DNA from: Bacteroidia bacterium
GTDB lineage: Bacteria > Bacteroidota > Bacteroidia > CAIKAF01
Direction: 5' to 3'
Assembly: GCA_016742095.1 (NCBI GenBank)
Contig: JACVCJ010000031.1
Location: 1-41,658 of the forward strand
DNA: 41,658 bases
The translations under genes were made by a program, and so were the position numbers. The notes beneath the pieces were generated by a model that had not been told where the DNA came from, made no database searches, and was given only the letters and a program-made list of their open reading frames with translations. Below, piece by piece: positions 17,946-26,047 of the stretch; the first letter of the stretch is position 1, and every line of letters starts with the position of its first letter.

Positions 17946-18708
17946 TACGTATATACGCGATCTGCTGGAAGAAGCCGTGCTGAAGTACAACCGGCCCGGT
18001 TTTATCGAGGATGATCCCATTTCGGTGCCGCACCTGTTCACGAAAAAAGAAGACCGGGAGATCAGCGGCTTTTTTGCCGCCACCCTGGCCTGGGGACAGC
18101 GCAAGACCATACTGGCCAATGCCACACGCATTGTACGTGTGATGGACATGCAGCCGCACGATTTCGTACTGCATCATTCGGCGGCCGACCTGAAAGCTTT
18201 TGTGGGTTTTGTGCATCGTACCTTTAACGATTCAGACCTGCTTTTCTTTATACAGGCCCTGCGCAATGTATATACGAAAAATGGCGGACTGGAACCGCTC
18301 TTTGCCGAAGGACTGCAACGCACGGGAAATATGAACGATGCCATCGGCTATGTAAAAGATGTGTTTTTCGATACGGAACACCTGCCGCGCAGCCGCAAGC
18401 ACGTTTCCGATCCGCGCAAAGGTTCGGCTGCCAAACGCCTGCACATGTACCTGCGCTGGATGGTGCGTAAAGACGATGCCGGGGTGGATTTTGGTATATG
18501 GAACAGCATACCGCCCGCATTACTGATGCCGCCCCTCGACCTGCACAGCGGACGGGTGGCCCGCCGTCTGGGACTGCTTACCCGCACACAGGATGACCGC
18601 CGTGCCGTGGAAGAACTGTACGCACGCCTGGCTGAACTGGATCCCGAAGATCCGGTCAAATACGATTTTGCCCTGTACGGACTGGGCGTTTTCGAAAAGA
18701 TGAAGTAG
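17926..18708 (+). CDS. TIGR02757 (DUF2400) family protein
   Basis: A GTG at 17926, 20 nt inside the preceding gene, is the only plausible start because the conserved N-terminus (RDLLEEAVLKYN, then ISVPHLFTKKEDREI) begins soon after it. The 260-residue product has the family segments GFFAATLAWGQRKTI and LLMPPLDLHSGRVARRLGLL. The latter resembles helix-hairpin-helix regions of DNA glycosylases, but no function is established for the family. It ends the overlapping operon and converges on the Dcu transporter gene with a 3-nt gap and no visible terminator. Confidence 0.88.
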   Translation: MKKQAHSTYIRDLLEEAVLKYNRPGFIEDDPISVPHLFTKKEDREISGFFAATLAWGQRKTILANATRIVRVMDMQPHDFVLHHSAADLKAFVGFVHRTFNDSDLLFFIQALRNVYTKNGGLEPLFAEGLQRTGNMNDAIGYVKDVFFDTEHLPRSRKHVSDPRKGSAAKRLHMYLRWMVRKDDAGVDFGIWNSIPPALLMPPLDLHSGRVARRLGLLTRTQDDRRAVEELYARLAELDPEDPVKYDFALYGLGVFEKMK

Positions 18709-18711
18709 TCC

Positions 18712-20025
18712 TCAGACCAGGAAGGACAGCAGGAAACCGATGGCCACCGTGGACGCTATACTCACCAGGCCCGGCAGCATAAAACTGTGATCGAATAAAA
18801 ATTTGCCGAATCGGGTACTGCCCGTACGGTCGAAATTGGCGGCGGCCAGCAGGGTAGGATAGCCGGGGATCACAAAATCGCCGTTCACCGCGGGGAACAT
18901 GGCCAGCAGGTAAGGTACGGGTATGCCCAGCGCAATGCCCAGGGGCATCAGGGCCCGTGTGGTAGAGGCCTGCGAAAAGATAATGGCACTGAAAATGAAC
19001 AGGGCCCCCACGAACAGGAAGGGATAATGTGTCACGAGCCCGGAAAGCTGCGCCTGCAGGCTGTCCATATGTTCATGGATGAACGTATCCGTAAGCCATA
19101 CCACTCCGAAAATAGAGACCATCGCTTCCATGCCGGCACGGAACACGCTGCCTCCCGAGACCTGCGCGGGCGTCACCCGTGTAAGCAACAGGATAAGAGC
19201 GGCCGCGCTGAACATCACCAGTTCGATCAGCAGGGGCATGGCCAGTGGCGTACTAACTCCCTTCACATCCGGGAAATGGGGCCGTATGGCCGGTAGTATG
19301 CCCAGCAGGGAAACGGCGATCACCGCCAGTGCAAATACCAGTACCGAAAGTTTCGCTTTACGGTCGGGACGGTAGCCCGCGTAACTCACCGGGGTAATGT
19401 GTTCCGGATCGCGGTATTCACGCAGGATGGGATCTTTATCCCAGGATCTTCCTTTATTCCACATAAAAAGCACACCCACCAGGCTGCCCAGGAAGGTGGC
19501 GGGAATGCACACGGTAAAAATGGCCTCCAGTCCGAAGCCTTTGGGTTCTATGAGCGCGGCCAGAGCGGCGGTGGCTGCGGAAACGGGACTCGCCGTAATA
19601 GCCAGGTGCGAGGCAATGACCGACATGCTCATGGCCCTTTCCGGGCGTATTTTTTTATGGATGGATACTTCAGCGATCACCGGCAGCAGACCGTAAATAA
19701 TGTGCGATGTGCCGGCAAAAAGCGTAAAAAGATAGGTGACCACCGGGCCCAGCAGCGTAATAAAACGCGGGTTGGAACGCAGCAGCTTTTCGGCCAGGAA
19801 CAGCAGGAGGTCGATGCCGCCTGCGGCCTGCATGGCTCCGGAAGCCAGTACCACGGTCACAATGATCAGCATTACGTCGATCGGGGCCTTGCTGGGTTCC
19901 AGTCCGAAACCGAAAACCAGCACCAGGGTACCCAGGGCGCCCATGAGACCCAGCCCGATACCTTTCATGCGCACCCCGGCATAAATGCAGCCGAGGATCA
20001 GTAAGGTCTGTAACACCGTAATCAT
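18712..20025 (-). CDS. Anaerobic C4-dicarboxylate transporter, DcuA/DcuB type
   Basis: The 437-residue protein has about 10-12 hydrophobic helices and the Dcu-family segments GGIDLLLFLAEKLLR, TLFAGTSHIIYGLLPVIAEV and ASHLAITASPVSAAT. DcuA/DcuB exchangers import fumarate, malate or aspartate and export succinate across the inner membrane, mainly under oxygen limitation. DcuA and DcuB cannot be separated by eye. A minus-strand terminator (20050-20087) lies just upstream, so it is transcribed apart from the lipoprotein gene. Confidence 0.9.
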   Translation of the reverse strand: MITVLQTLLILGCIYAGVRMKGIGLGLMGALGTLVLVFGFGLEPSKAPIDVMLIIVTVVLASGAMQAAGGIDLLLFLAEKLLRSNPRFITLLGPVVTYLFTLFAGTSHIIYGLLPVIAEVSIHKKIRPERAMSMSVIASHLAITASPVSAATAALAALIEPKGFGLEAIFTVCIPATFLGSLVGVLFMWNKGRSWDKDPILREYRDPEHITPVSYAGYRPDRKAKLSVLVFALAVIAVSLLGILPAIRPHFPDVKGVSTPLAMPLLIELVMFSAAALILLLTRVTPAQVSGGSVFRAGMEAMVSIFGVVWLTDTFIHEHMDSLQAQLSGLVTHYPFLFVGALFIFSAIIFSQASTTRALMPLGIALGIPVPYLLAMFPAVNGDFVIPGYPTLLAAANFDRTGSTRFGKFLFDHSFMLPGLVSIASTVAIGFLLSFLV

Positions 20026-20049
20026 TGCATAAATAGAAGGATAAAAAAT

Positions 20050-20087
20050 CAGAAAACAAAAAACAGCCGTGTTAATACACGACTGTT
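20050..20087 (-). terminator. Terminator of the small lipoprotein gene
   Basis: On the minus strand AACAGTCGTGT (20087-20077) pairs with ACACGGCTGTT (20072-20062) around an ATTA loop, with one mismatch. A U-rich run (20061-20050) follows. It separates the lipoprotein gene from the Dcu transporter gene. Confidence 0.8.
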
Positions 20088-20130
20088 CCTTAGTGGTAAA
20101 CCGGGCCTAAGGGTGGGCCTTTAGTGGTAA
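20088..20130. repeat. Short direct repeat spanning the stop codon of the lipoprotein gene
   Basis: TTAGTGGTAA occurs at 20090-20099 and again at 20121-20130, with GGGCCTAA/GGGCCTTT-like words between. The second copy encodes the last codons and stop (Tyr-Tyr-His-stop) on the minus strand; the first lies just beyond it. This looks like a small slippage duplication of the gene's 3' end. Confidence 0.5.
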
Positions 20131-20606
20131 TATACCGCGCCGGTAATGATATGCTGTTCTTTTACAAGTATGTCTAATTTCTGATTGTACAGATCGATGC
20201 TGTACCGCAGTTGTTTTTCGGCAACACGAAGGGCGCTGTTACAGTTGTTCGTATCGGCCTTTCCGCAGGAACGGAGGGCGGGTTTGTAGGTGCTTTCGAT
20301 CAGTTTGCAATAGGTAAGCGGAACGTTCATGCCCGATTCACGTATATACGAAAAATCCTCGTCGATCTCGGTTTCCCGTATCTTGTCGAGCGAACGTTCG
20401 GCGCTACGTTCCAGCAGGAGCAGCTGTTCGGCTATTTTCATACTGTCGCCTTCGGCACAGGCCTGTCTGAATTTACGGTCGGCATCCATACAGGCGTCCA
20501 TCTGCTCGGCAATACTGTCGCAGGCCAGGGTAAGTGCCGCCTTGTTCGGAGCGCAGGAAATTCCGGCAAAACAGGAGAGGAAAAGGAGCAGGGACAAGCG
20601 TTGCAT
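20121..20606 (-). CDS. Small putative lipoprotein, unknown function
   Basis: The ATG at 20606 gives 161 residues starting MQRLSLLLFLSCFAGISC, a short signal sequence with a candidate lipidated C18; the lipobox is imperfect. An earlier in-frame ATG at 20657 would bury this signal and is rejected. The mature part is helical with several cysteines (CDSIAEQMDAC, CGKADTNNC). I do not recognise the family. It lies downstream of the sugar transferase gene with a 110-nt gap and has its own terminator. Confidence 0.65.
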   Translation of the reverse strand: MQRLSLLLFLSCFAGISCAPNKAALTLACDSIAEQMDACMDADRKFRQACAEGDSMKIAEQLLLLERSAERSLDKIRETEIDEDFSYIRESGMNVPLTYCKLIESTYKPALRSCGKADTNNCNSALRVAEKQLRYSIDLYNQKLDILVKEQHIITGAVYYH

Positions 20607-20716
20607 CGGACGTATGGTTAGGACATCAAAAAAACGGGATATGCCCGTCCCGTTCAAATAAAAATGCTGAAATGCTCCGGGAAAAGGGTGAACTACATTA
20701 TATGCAGGGTGAAAGT

Positions 20717-21304
20717 CTACCGGAATATTTTAAAGATCGTAAGGAAAATGATCTTCAGATCGGTGAGAAGGCCGGCTTCGCGGATGTAACGGAGGTTCAG
20801 CTCCAGTTTGGCAGGCATGATCTCATGAATATACGTATACTCCGGGTCGCTGCTTTTACCCAGCAGTTCGTTTTCGTCCATGTATTCGATGCTGGCCCAG
20901 TCGGTAAGGCCCGGCCGCACGCTCAGTACCTTTTTCTGTTCGGGCGTGTACAGGTCTACATAGCGTTGTACTTCAGGCCGCGGGCCTACAATGCTCATAT
21001 CGCCGCGGATGATGTTCAGCAGCTGGGGCAGCTCGTCCAACTTGTATTTACGCAGGAAATAGCCTTCGCGGGTAATGCGGTTGTCCCGTCCGCCGATGGT
21101 GATGAGGCTGCCTTTATCGCTCTGCGGGCGCATGCTGCGGAACTTAAAAAGAAGAAAAGGTTTGCCGTTGCGGCCTACGCGCTGCTGCCTGTAGAAAACG
21201 CCGCCCTTACTGCCCAGTAAGATCACCAGGGAGATCAGCAGGAACAGGGGACTCAGCAGGATCAGCGCCGGCAGGCTTGCACAGATGTCAAACAGTCTCT
21301 TCAT
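20717..21304 (-). CDS. PglC-like monotopic phosphoglycosyl transferase (bacterial sugar transferase)
   Basis: Starting at the ATG at 21304 gives 195 residues, the size of minimal PglC-type enzymes. The N-terminus is the KRLFDICAS re-entrant hydrophobic helix, followed by [13 protein letters not shown] and FRSM, the catalytic D90-E91 pair in [10 protein letters not shown], and [11 protein letters not shown]. Such enzymes transfer a sugar phosphate from a UDP-sugar to undecaprenyl phosphate at the inner membrane, the first step of glycan or O-antigen assembly. The start overlaps the aminotransferase gene by 17 nt, so the two are translated from one message. Confidence 0.9.
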   Translation of the reverse strand: MKRLFDICASLPALILLSPLFLLISLVILLGSKGGVFYRQQRVGRNGKPFLLFKFRSMRPQSDKGSLITIGGRDNRITREGYFLRKYKLDELPQLLNIIRGDMSIVGPRPEVQRYVDLYTPEQKKVLSVRPGLTDWASIEYMDENELLGKSSDPEYTYIHEIMPAKLELNLRYIREAGLLTDLKIIFLTIFKIFR

Positions 21305-22526
21305 GCACAATGCCCAGTTCTTCTTCCACACTTTCGATCACGGCGTCCACCACCCAGTTCAGCTGTTCGTCGGTAAGATCGTAGAAAACGGGCAGGGATA
21401 TCTCGCGGCTGTAATTGTCCAGGGCTACGGGGTAGGCATCTATGGAGTATCCCAGGTTCTTATAGGCGGTCATCATCGGCACGGGTTTAAAGTGCACATT
21501 TACACTGATGTCCCGGTCGAAGATCTTTTGTATGATGCGGTTGCGCTGTTCGATGCTGATGTTGCGGATACGCAGCGGAAATACGTGGAACGAAGAGGTT
21601 TTCTCCGCCGTTTCGTATTCCGGCAGTTCGGCCCATTCGTGTTCGCTGAGGCAGGCGGTATAAAAATCGAAGATGTTGCGGCGTTTTTCCAGGGTATCTT
21701 CGCTGTAACGCTGTATCTCTACCAGGCCTATGGCCGCGTGTATATCGGTCATATTGCATTTGTAACCGGCTTCGAGCACATCGTATTCCCAGTTGCCTTT
21801 CCGGCCGAATTTGGCCATGGCGTCCTTGCTTTGTCCATGCAGGCTCAGGCGGTTCAGGATAGCGTATATTTCGTTGTTGTCGAATGCTTCAAAATTCAGG
21901 GCCACAGCGCCGCCTTCGGCCGTGGTCAGGTTCTTTACGGCATGAAAGGAAAAAGCCGACGCGTCGCAGAGTGAACCGGCCGCCTGCCCTTTGTAAATGG
22001 CTCCAAAACTGTGGGCGGCATCGCTCAGGACCATGATACGGCCCAGGGTTTCCTGCTCGCGGGTATGCGGACGGAACTGTGCGCGGATATCCTCCCGTTT
22101 TACCAGGGCGTTCAGGGCTTCGTAATCGCAGGGAAGCCCGGCAAAATCAACCGGTATGATCACTTTGGTGTGCTCCGTAATGGCTTTTTCAACAGCCTCC
22201 ACGGATATATTGAAATCGTGTGCGTTCACGTCCACAAATACCACGCGGGCGCCGCAGTGTACCACCACGTTGGCCGTAGCGCAATAGGTGTATACAGGAA
22301 CGATCACCTCATCGCCCGGACCCACGCCAAACCAGCGTAGTACCAGTTCCAGGCCGGCGGTGGCACTATTGAGACAGATAGTCTTTTTGTTGCCGCAGTA
22401 TTGCGTTACTTTTTCTTCGAGCAGCCTGGTGCGCGGACCCGTGGTGATCCAGCCCGACTGCAGGGCGGCGGTTACTTCCTGTATGATCTCATCATCCATT
22501 CGCGGAGGGGAAAAAGGCACTTTCAT
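21288..22526 (-). CDS. DegT/DnrJ/EryC1/StrS-type PLP sugar aminotransferase
   Basis: This 412-residue enzyme has the family N-terminus (VPFSPPRMDDEIIQEV), the LNSATAGLEL cofactor-binding segment, and the Schiff-base lysine K198 in FSFHAVKNLTTAEGGA. Family members aminate UDP- or dTDP-4-keto sugars. Its overlap with a PglC-like transferase recalls the PglE/PglC pair of bacillosamine-type pathways, but no dehydratase or acetyltransferase lies nearby, so the product sugar is unknown. Confidence 0.92.
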   Translation of the reverse strand: MKVPFSPPRMDDEIIQEVTAALQSGWITTGPRTRLLEEKVTQYCGNKKTICLNSATAGLELVLRWFGVGPGDEVIVPVYTYCATANVVVHCGARVVFVDVNAHDFNISVEAVEKAITEHTKVIIPVDFAGLPCDYEALNALVKREDIRAQFRPHTREQETLGRIMVLSDAAHSFGAIYKGQAAGSLCDASAFSFHAVKNLTTAEGGAVALNFEAFDNNEIYAILNRLSLHGQSKDAMAKFGRKGNWEYDVLEAGYKCNMTDIHAAIGLVEIQRYSEDTLEKRRNIFDFYTACLSEHEWAELPEYETAEKTSSFHVFPLRIRNISIEQRNRIIQKIFDRDISVNVHFKPVPMMTAYKNLGYSIDAYPVALDNYSREISLPVFYDLTDEQLNWVVDAVIESVEEELGIVHEETV

Positions 22527-22530
22527 ACCG

Positions 22531-22538
22531 CAAAGATA
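22531..22538 (-). promoter_or_regulatory. Candidate -7 box abutting the aminotransferase start codon
   Basis: On the minus strand TATCTTTG (22538 to 22531) is an exact TAnnTTTG match and ends 4 nt before the ATG at 22526. Transcription would begin at or next to the start codon, giving a leaderless message. Confidence 0.55.
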
Positions 22539-22593
22539 TTACTTCTTTATTGATATGGGCCTTCTGCCGGATAATGTGCCGGGAGTGTGTATT

Positions 22594-22941
22594 TTACCAG
22601 ATATTGATGCTCTGACTGAGCTCTGCGTCGCCGCGTACGCGCATGTGCAGTTTCGAAGGAATAAAACTGCGGCCTTTGTATTCAGGCTCCGCCGAATAGC
22701 TCAGTTCTTTGTCCTGCTCCAACAGTTCTTCCACCATGGTGTCGAAACGGGCTTTCAGCTCCGTGACCACGGGCAGTACGTACAGGATATTGTGCGGGGC
22801 GTCCTGTCCGCCGAAATTCAGGGGCATCAGGTACAGTTTGGCCAGTACATTCTGTGCATACAGCTGCTGTGCCTTTTCAAGACTGTCTGTTTCAGAGAAA
22901 TCGGGAGCTGTATTGCCCGGTTCGAAGGAATTATGACTCAT
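22594..22941 (-). CDS. Small conserved-looking protein of unknown function
   Basis: The 115-residue soluble protein begins MSHNSFEPGNTAPDF and has a helical middle (SLEKAQQLYAQNVLAKLYLMP, then VVTELKARFDTMVEELLEQ) and a charged end. No signal, membrane segment or known motif is seen. A promoter-like TATATTCG (one mismatch to TAnnTTTG) lies 18 nt upstream at 22967-22960. Codon use matches its neighbours. I do not recognise it. Confidence 0.6.
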   Translation of the reverse strand: MSHNSFEPGNTAPDFSETDSLEKAQQLYAQNVLAKLYLMPLNFGGQDAPHNILYVLPVVTELKARFDTMVEELLEQDKELSYSAEPEYKGRSFIPSKLHMRVRGDAELSQSINIW

Positions 22942-22991
22942 CGGTAATTCTGCGTTAAGCGAATATATGAAAAAAACACTGCGGGGGTCGT

Positions 22992-23474
22992 TCAGCTCCG
23001 GGCAGCCGCGAATTTCAGGGTAATGGCGATCTGTGCCATATGGTAGATATCGTGCTGGATGAGTCCTTCGGCGATCTGTCCGAACGTATGTCCGTCGGGG
23101 ATGCGCTGTTGCAGGAAGCTGTCGTCTTTTTCGTTCAGCAGTTCCGCCAGTTCAGCGGCCTCCCGGTAGAAGGTGTCTTTCAGGGTTTGCCAGCCGCCTT
23201 CCCGGCGCAGGGTCTCGTTGTCCTTCCAGTTTTCCGGACTTTCCATACGCAGGGCGGGCGTTTCGCCCCGGAAGCGCTGCAGTCCGGCCCGGCGCCATAC
23301 CCGCAGGTGCGAGATCAGTTCGGCCGTGCTGTGCAGTTCGGGCAGCGGTTTGGCAAAGGCCTGTTCTTCCGTAAGCCCGTCGATCAGCTGCCGGAGATCG
23401 TTCCCCAGCCAGTTCTCACCCCGCAGTATCTCCTCCTGGCTGCGGACCAGTTTTTGAATGGTATCGTTTTTCAT
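22992..23474 (-). CDS. DinB/YfiT-type four-helix protein
   Basis: The 160-residue protein fits the DinB superfamily, four-helix proteins that usually bind a metal through three histidines. Candidates are H48 in LHSTAELISHLRVWRR and the C-terminal pair in QHDIYHMAQIAITL. Many act as thiol-dependent transferases; the substrate is unknown here. It has its own promoter box (23492-23499), 17 nt before the start. Confidence 0.82.
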   Translation of the reverse strand: MKNDTIQKLVRSQEEILRGENWLGNDLRQLIDGLTEEQAFAKPLPELHSTAELISHLRVWRRAGLQRFRGETPALRMESPENWKDNETLRREGGWQTLKDTFYREAAELAELLNEKDDSFLQQRIPDGHTFGQIAEGLIQHDIYHMAQIAITLKFAAARS

Positions 23475-23491
23475 ACACTACGCTTCTGTTT

Positions 23492-23499
23492 CAAAGGTA
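23492..23499 (-). promoter_or_regulatory. Candidate -7 box of the DinB gene
   Basis: Minus-strand TACCTTTG (23499 to 23492), an exact TAnnTTTG match, ends 17 nt before the ATG at 23474. This belongs to the longer-spaced class of boxes in this window. Confidence 0.6.
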
Positions 23500-23515
23500 G
23501 CGAAAATCGTACGCG

Positions 23516-24154
23516 CTATACCTGTTTTTTAAGACAGAGCAGGTGCGAAAGCAGTACCATCGGCACCACCACAGCGGGCAGCAGGGTATAGGGAAATTCC
23601 AGTATGGCCCGGTTGGGTTGTTCAAAGGCAAATGCCTGCACGGGCAGGGGAGAAGAAAGAATGGCGGTAACTACAATGATGGCCAGCAGTACCACACCCG
23701 CTATATTCCAGAGCCGGAAGAGCATGCCGCCGGGTTGTGTTTTACGTAACAGAAAATACAGCAACAATACCAAGGCCGTAATCCCACTCAGGATATCGAA
23801 ATTCCAGCCTTCGAAGGTCATACCGCGCGGAATGCTGCCAGCGAGATACAGGCGGTAGAGTACCAGCTCCACCGGTATACGTACCGTATGCAGGGCCAGG
23901 AGTGCGGCGGGCCGTATACGTGATACGTCCAGGCTGCGGTACAGGTATACCACAATAGCTATGACAGGCAGCAGTACCAGCAGGAAGCGCGGGGGCATGA
24001 CATCCGTATCCCTGAAAAAGCCCGTGTAGGACAGTACGCCGCAGAACAGGGCCCAGGGAATAAAAACGAAGAGCACTTTACGGGCATTTCCGCTACCATA
24101 ACAGAAGAGTATAAAAGTGACCGCAACAATAGAAAGAAAGCCGGCTTCAAGCAT
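23516..24154 (-). CDS. Multi-pass integral membrane protein of unknown function
   Basis: The 212-residue protein has about seven hydrophobic helices (for example AGFLSIVAVTFILFCYG, FLLVLLPVIAIVVYLY and NIAGVVLLAIIVVTAIL). It has short loops, one carrying RGMTFEGWNFDI, and a basic C-terminus. No catalytic motif was recognised. Similar unassigned proteins occur in Bacteroidota genomes (general impression, not searched). It sits between two DinB-type genes on the same strand with short gaps, so co-transcription is possible. Confidence 0.7.
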   Translation of the reverse strand: MLEAGFLSIVAVTFILFCYGSGNARKVLFVFIPWALFCGVLSYTGFFRDTDVMPPRFLLVLLPVIAIVVYLYRSLDVSRIRPAALLALHTVRIPVELVLYRLYLAGSIPRGMTFEGWNFDILSGITALVLLLYFLLRKTQPGGMLFRLWNIAGVVLLAIIVVTAILSSPLPVQAFAFEQPNRAILEFPYTLLPAVVVPMVLLSHLLCLKKQV

Positions 24155-24185
24155 ATACGCCTTTTGTTTAATTGTGCATTAATGT

Positions 24186-24629
24186 CTATTTTCTGAACTG
24201 GCGCAGGTGATGGTCGGTATGCTTATATACGTAAATACCTACCTGTTGCGCGTCCATAGAGCCAAAGAACGGATGTACGAAATACGGGTTGTTGTAGTCT
24301 GCATATTTTTCAAGCAATGTGAGCCATTTCTGTTTTTCGGCTTCCAGGTCTCCGTTTCCGTTTATTTTGAGTTCGGGGTGAGTGGGCTGGTTTTTCTTCA
24401 GCGGAGCCTCGTTTTTCAATATGCTTTTCAGGGCCATACCACCGAAAATACGTCCTGCGAACAGGCGTTTGTAGCTTTTCATACCGAGGAACATCTCTTC
24501 GCTCAGGGTACAGTGCCGCAGCATCTGCCAGGCGTTCATCTTTCCCCATTGTGCCTTGTCTGTGGCCTGCAGGCGGCTGATCCGGACATACAGTTCCTGT
24601 CGGGTCTGTTCGTCAAAAATGCTTTGCAT
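24186..24629 (-). CDS. DUF1569-like (DinB superfamily) protein
   Basis: From the ATG at 24629 the protein has 147 residues; an in-frame ATG 27 nt upstream is possible. The segment QWGKMNAWQMLRHCTLSEE and the terminal YVYKHTDHHLRQF motif, with histidines positioned as in DinB-fold metal sites, fit the DUF1569 group. The function is unknown. It follows a Crp/Fnr regulator gene on the same strand. Confidence 0.72.
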   Translation of the reverse strand: MQSIFDEQTRQELYVRISRLQATDKAQWGKMNAWQMLRHCTLSEEMFLGMKSYKRLFAGRIFGGMALKSILKNEAPLKKNQPTHPELKINGNGDLEAEKQKWLTLLEKYADYNNPYFVHPFFGSMDAQQVGIYVYKHTDHHLRQFRK

Positions 24630-24707
24630 CGTGTTGTGTATTAAATTACACTGCAATAGTAGGGTGGATATCCCGTCTGTTTCTTGTCATAGGACAGGAA
24701 ATCATTT

Positions 24708-25292
24708 TCAGGATCCCCGGGCAATCTCCCGCCGGATCCGGCTCAGCGAAGTATCCGTGATCCCCAGGTAGGAAGCGATCTGTTTCAGGGACACATTGCG
24801 ACAGATCTCCGGCTTTTCGCGCAGCAGACGTTTATAACGTTCCCTGGCCGGGTCTGTGATCATCGATATGCTCTGGTTTTTCAGTTCAACATAGCTTTGT
24901 ACCAGCCGGGTACGCCCCGCCTCCCGAAAGGCCTCTATCGTGTGAAATAGCCGCTGAAAGGTCTCAAAATCGAGCTGCCAGCAGGTACAGGTGCTCAGGG
25001 CCTGTATGTGCTCACGTGCAGGACTGCGCAGGAAAAAAGAGGTCCAGTCGATCACGATATCACCACTCGTATAAAAGCCCGTGCTGATGTCCCGGCCTTC
25101 GGTATCGGTGGCGTAGGAACGCGCAAGGCCGCTCTCCATAAAATGATAATACCGGGCTGTTTTGCCTTCTTCCTGCAGGTGATCGCCTTTGGCAAACCGC
25201 ACCTGGCGGAAGGCTGTGATGATCTCTGCCTGTTCTGCTGCCGAGAAGGACGGTGTGGGAAATACACGACTTAAAAAATGGGCTTCGGTCAT
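24708..25292 (-). CDS. Crp/Fnr family transcriptional regulator (copy 1)
   Basis: The 194-residue protein has an N-terminal cyclic-nucleotide-binding-like beta barrel (FRQVRFAKGDHLQEEGK, YYHFMESGLAR). The C-terminal helix-turn-helix is SLKQIASYLGITDTSLSRIRR, the form common in Bacteroidota Crp-like regulators. No Fnr-type cysteine cluster is seen, so it probably senses a small molecule rather than oxygen through Fe-S. The targets may be the DinB-type genes downstream. Confidence 0.88.
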   Translation of the reverse strand: MTEAHFLSRVFPTPSFSAAEQAEIITAFRQVRFAKGDHLQEEGKTARYYHFMESGLARSYATDTEGRDISTGFYTSGDIVIDWTSFFLRSPAREHIQALSTCTCWQLDFETFQRLFHTIEAFREAGRTRLVQSYVELKNQSISMITDPARERYKRLLREKPEICRNVSLKQIASYLGITDTSLSRIRREIARGS

Positions 25293-25366
25293 ACGGCGGA
25301 AAATGGGTCTGAATATAAGGAAAATGTTTCGTGGGTCTTCGGCTGCGTGTGCAGCACCTGTGATAA

Positions 25367-26047
25367 CTACGGCTTCCGGCCGAGCAACTGCTCAAAATCA
25401 ATTTTTTCAAACTCGTATTCAAGCTGCTTCATTTCCCGGCAGTAGTTCACAATGATCGGGAAGTTCCTGATGTGGTCGGCGGCTACCATCAGGCGGTAAT
25501 AACCGGGCCCGGTATATTCATCCGCATCGCTTTCGAATACGGCCAGGCGCTTCTCCGCATCTATCATATGTATACGCAGTTTTGTGCGGAAGTTGTCAAA
25601 AGCGGTAAGCCGCAGCTCCCAGGTATTGAGGGCCGGACTGCCTATACTGTCGATCCGGCTGGCATATGCCCCGTCCATATTGAATTCGATCAGGGTAGTG
25701 TCGCTGATGATCAGCCGCGAGTTATTACCCCAGTCGCTCGGCGCATACAGGTAGTACTTTCCCTTATAGGCCCGCAGTTCGCACCATTGCCGGGGCAGGG
25801 TCTTGGAAATGCTGCGTTTCCGGATGCCTTTCAGCGATACCAGCGATTCCCGGTAGGATGCAGAATCCCAGTCGCTGAACGTAAAATCGGCAATGTACCC
25901 GTAATACTTTGAATCCTTATGATCGTCGATGTAAATGGCGTGGTACACATCGTCCACGTATTCGCGCTGAATAAAAACCGTATCGGCCTGGGCATACAGG
26001 AACCTGCCGGCGCTGATCAGCATGGCAGACAGCAGGAACTTTCTCAT
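25367..26047 (-). CDS. Secreted protein of unknown function
   Basis: The ATG at 26047 gives 226 residues with a signal peptide (MRKFLLSAMLISAGRFLYAQ). The mature part is rich in aromatic and charged residues (YIADFTFSDWDSAS, YAPSDWGNNSRLIISDTT) and looks mainly beta. It is not recognised. The upstream gap carries GAAAGATA (26076-26083; minus strand TATCTTTC, one mismatch to the -7 box) and, further out, a striking 17-bp-spaced repeat that may regulate this gene. Confidence 0.65.
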   Translation of the reverse strand: MRKFLLSAMLISAGRFLYAQADTVFIQREYVDDVYHAIYIDDHKDSKYYGYIADFTFSDWDSASYRESLVSLKGIRKRSISKTLPRQWCELRAYKGKYYLYAPSDWGNNSRLIISDTTLIEFNMDGAYASRIDSIGSPALNTWELRLTAFDNFRTKLRIHMIDAEKRLAVFESDADEYTGPGYYRLMVAADHIRNFPIIVNYCREMKQLEYEFEKIDFEQLLGRKP

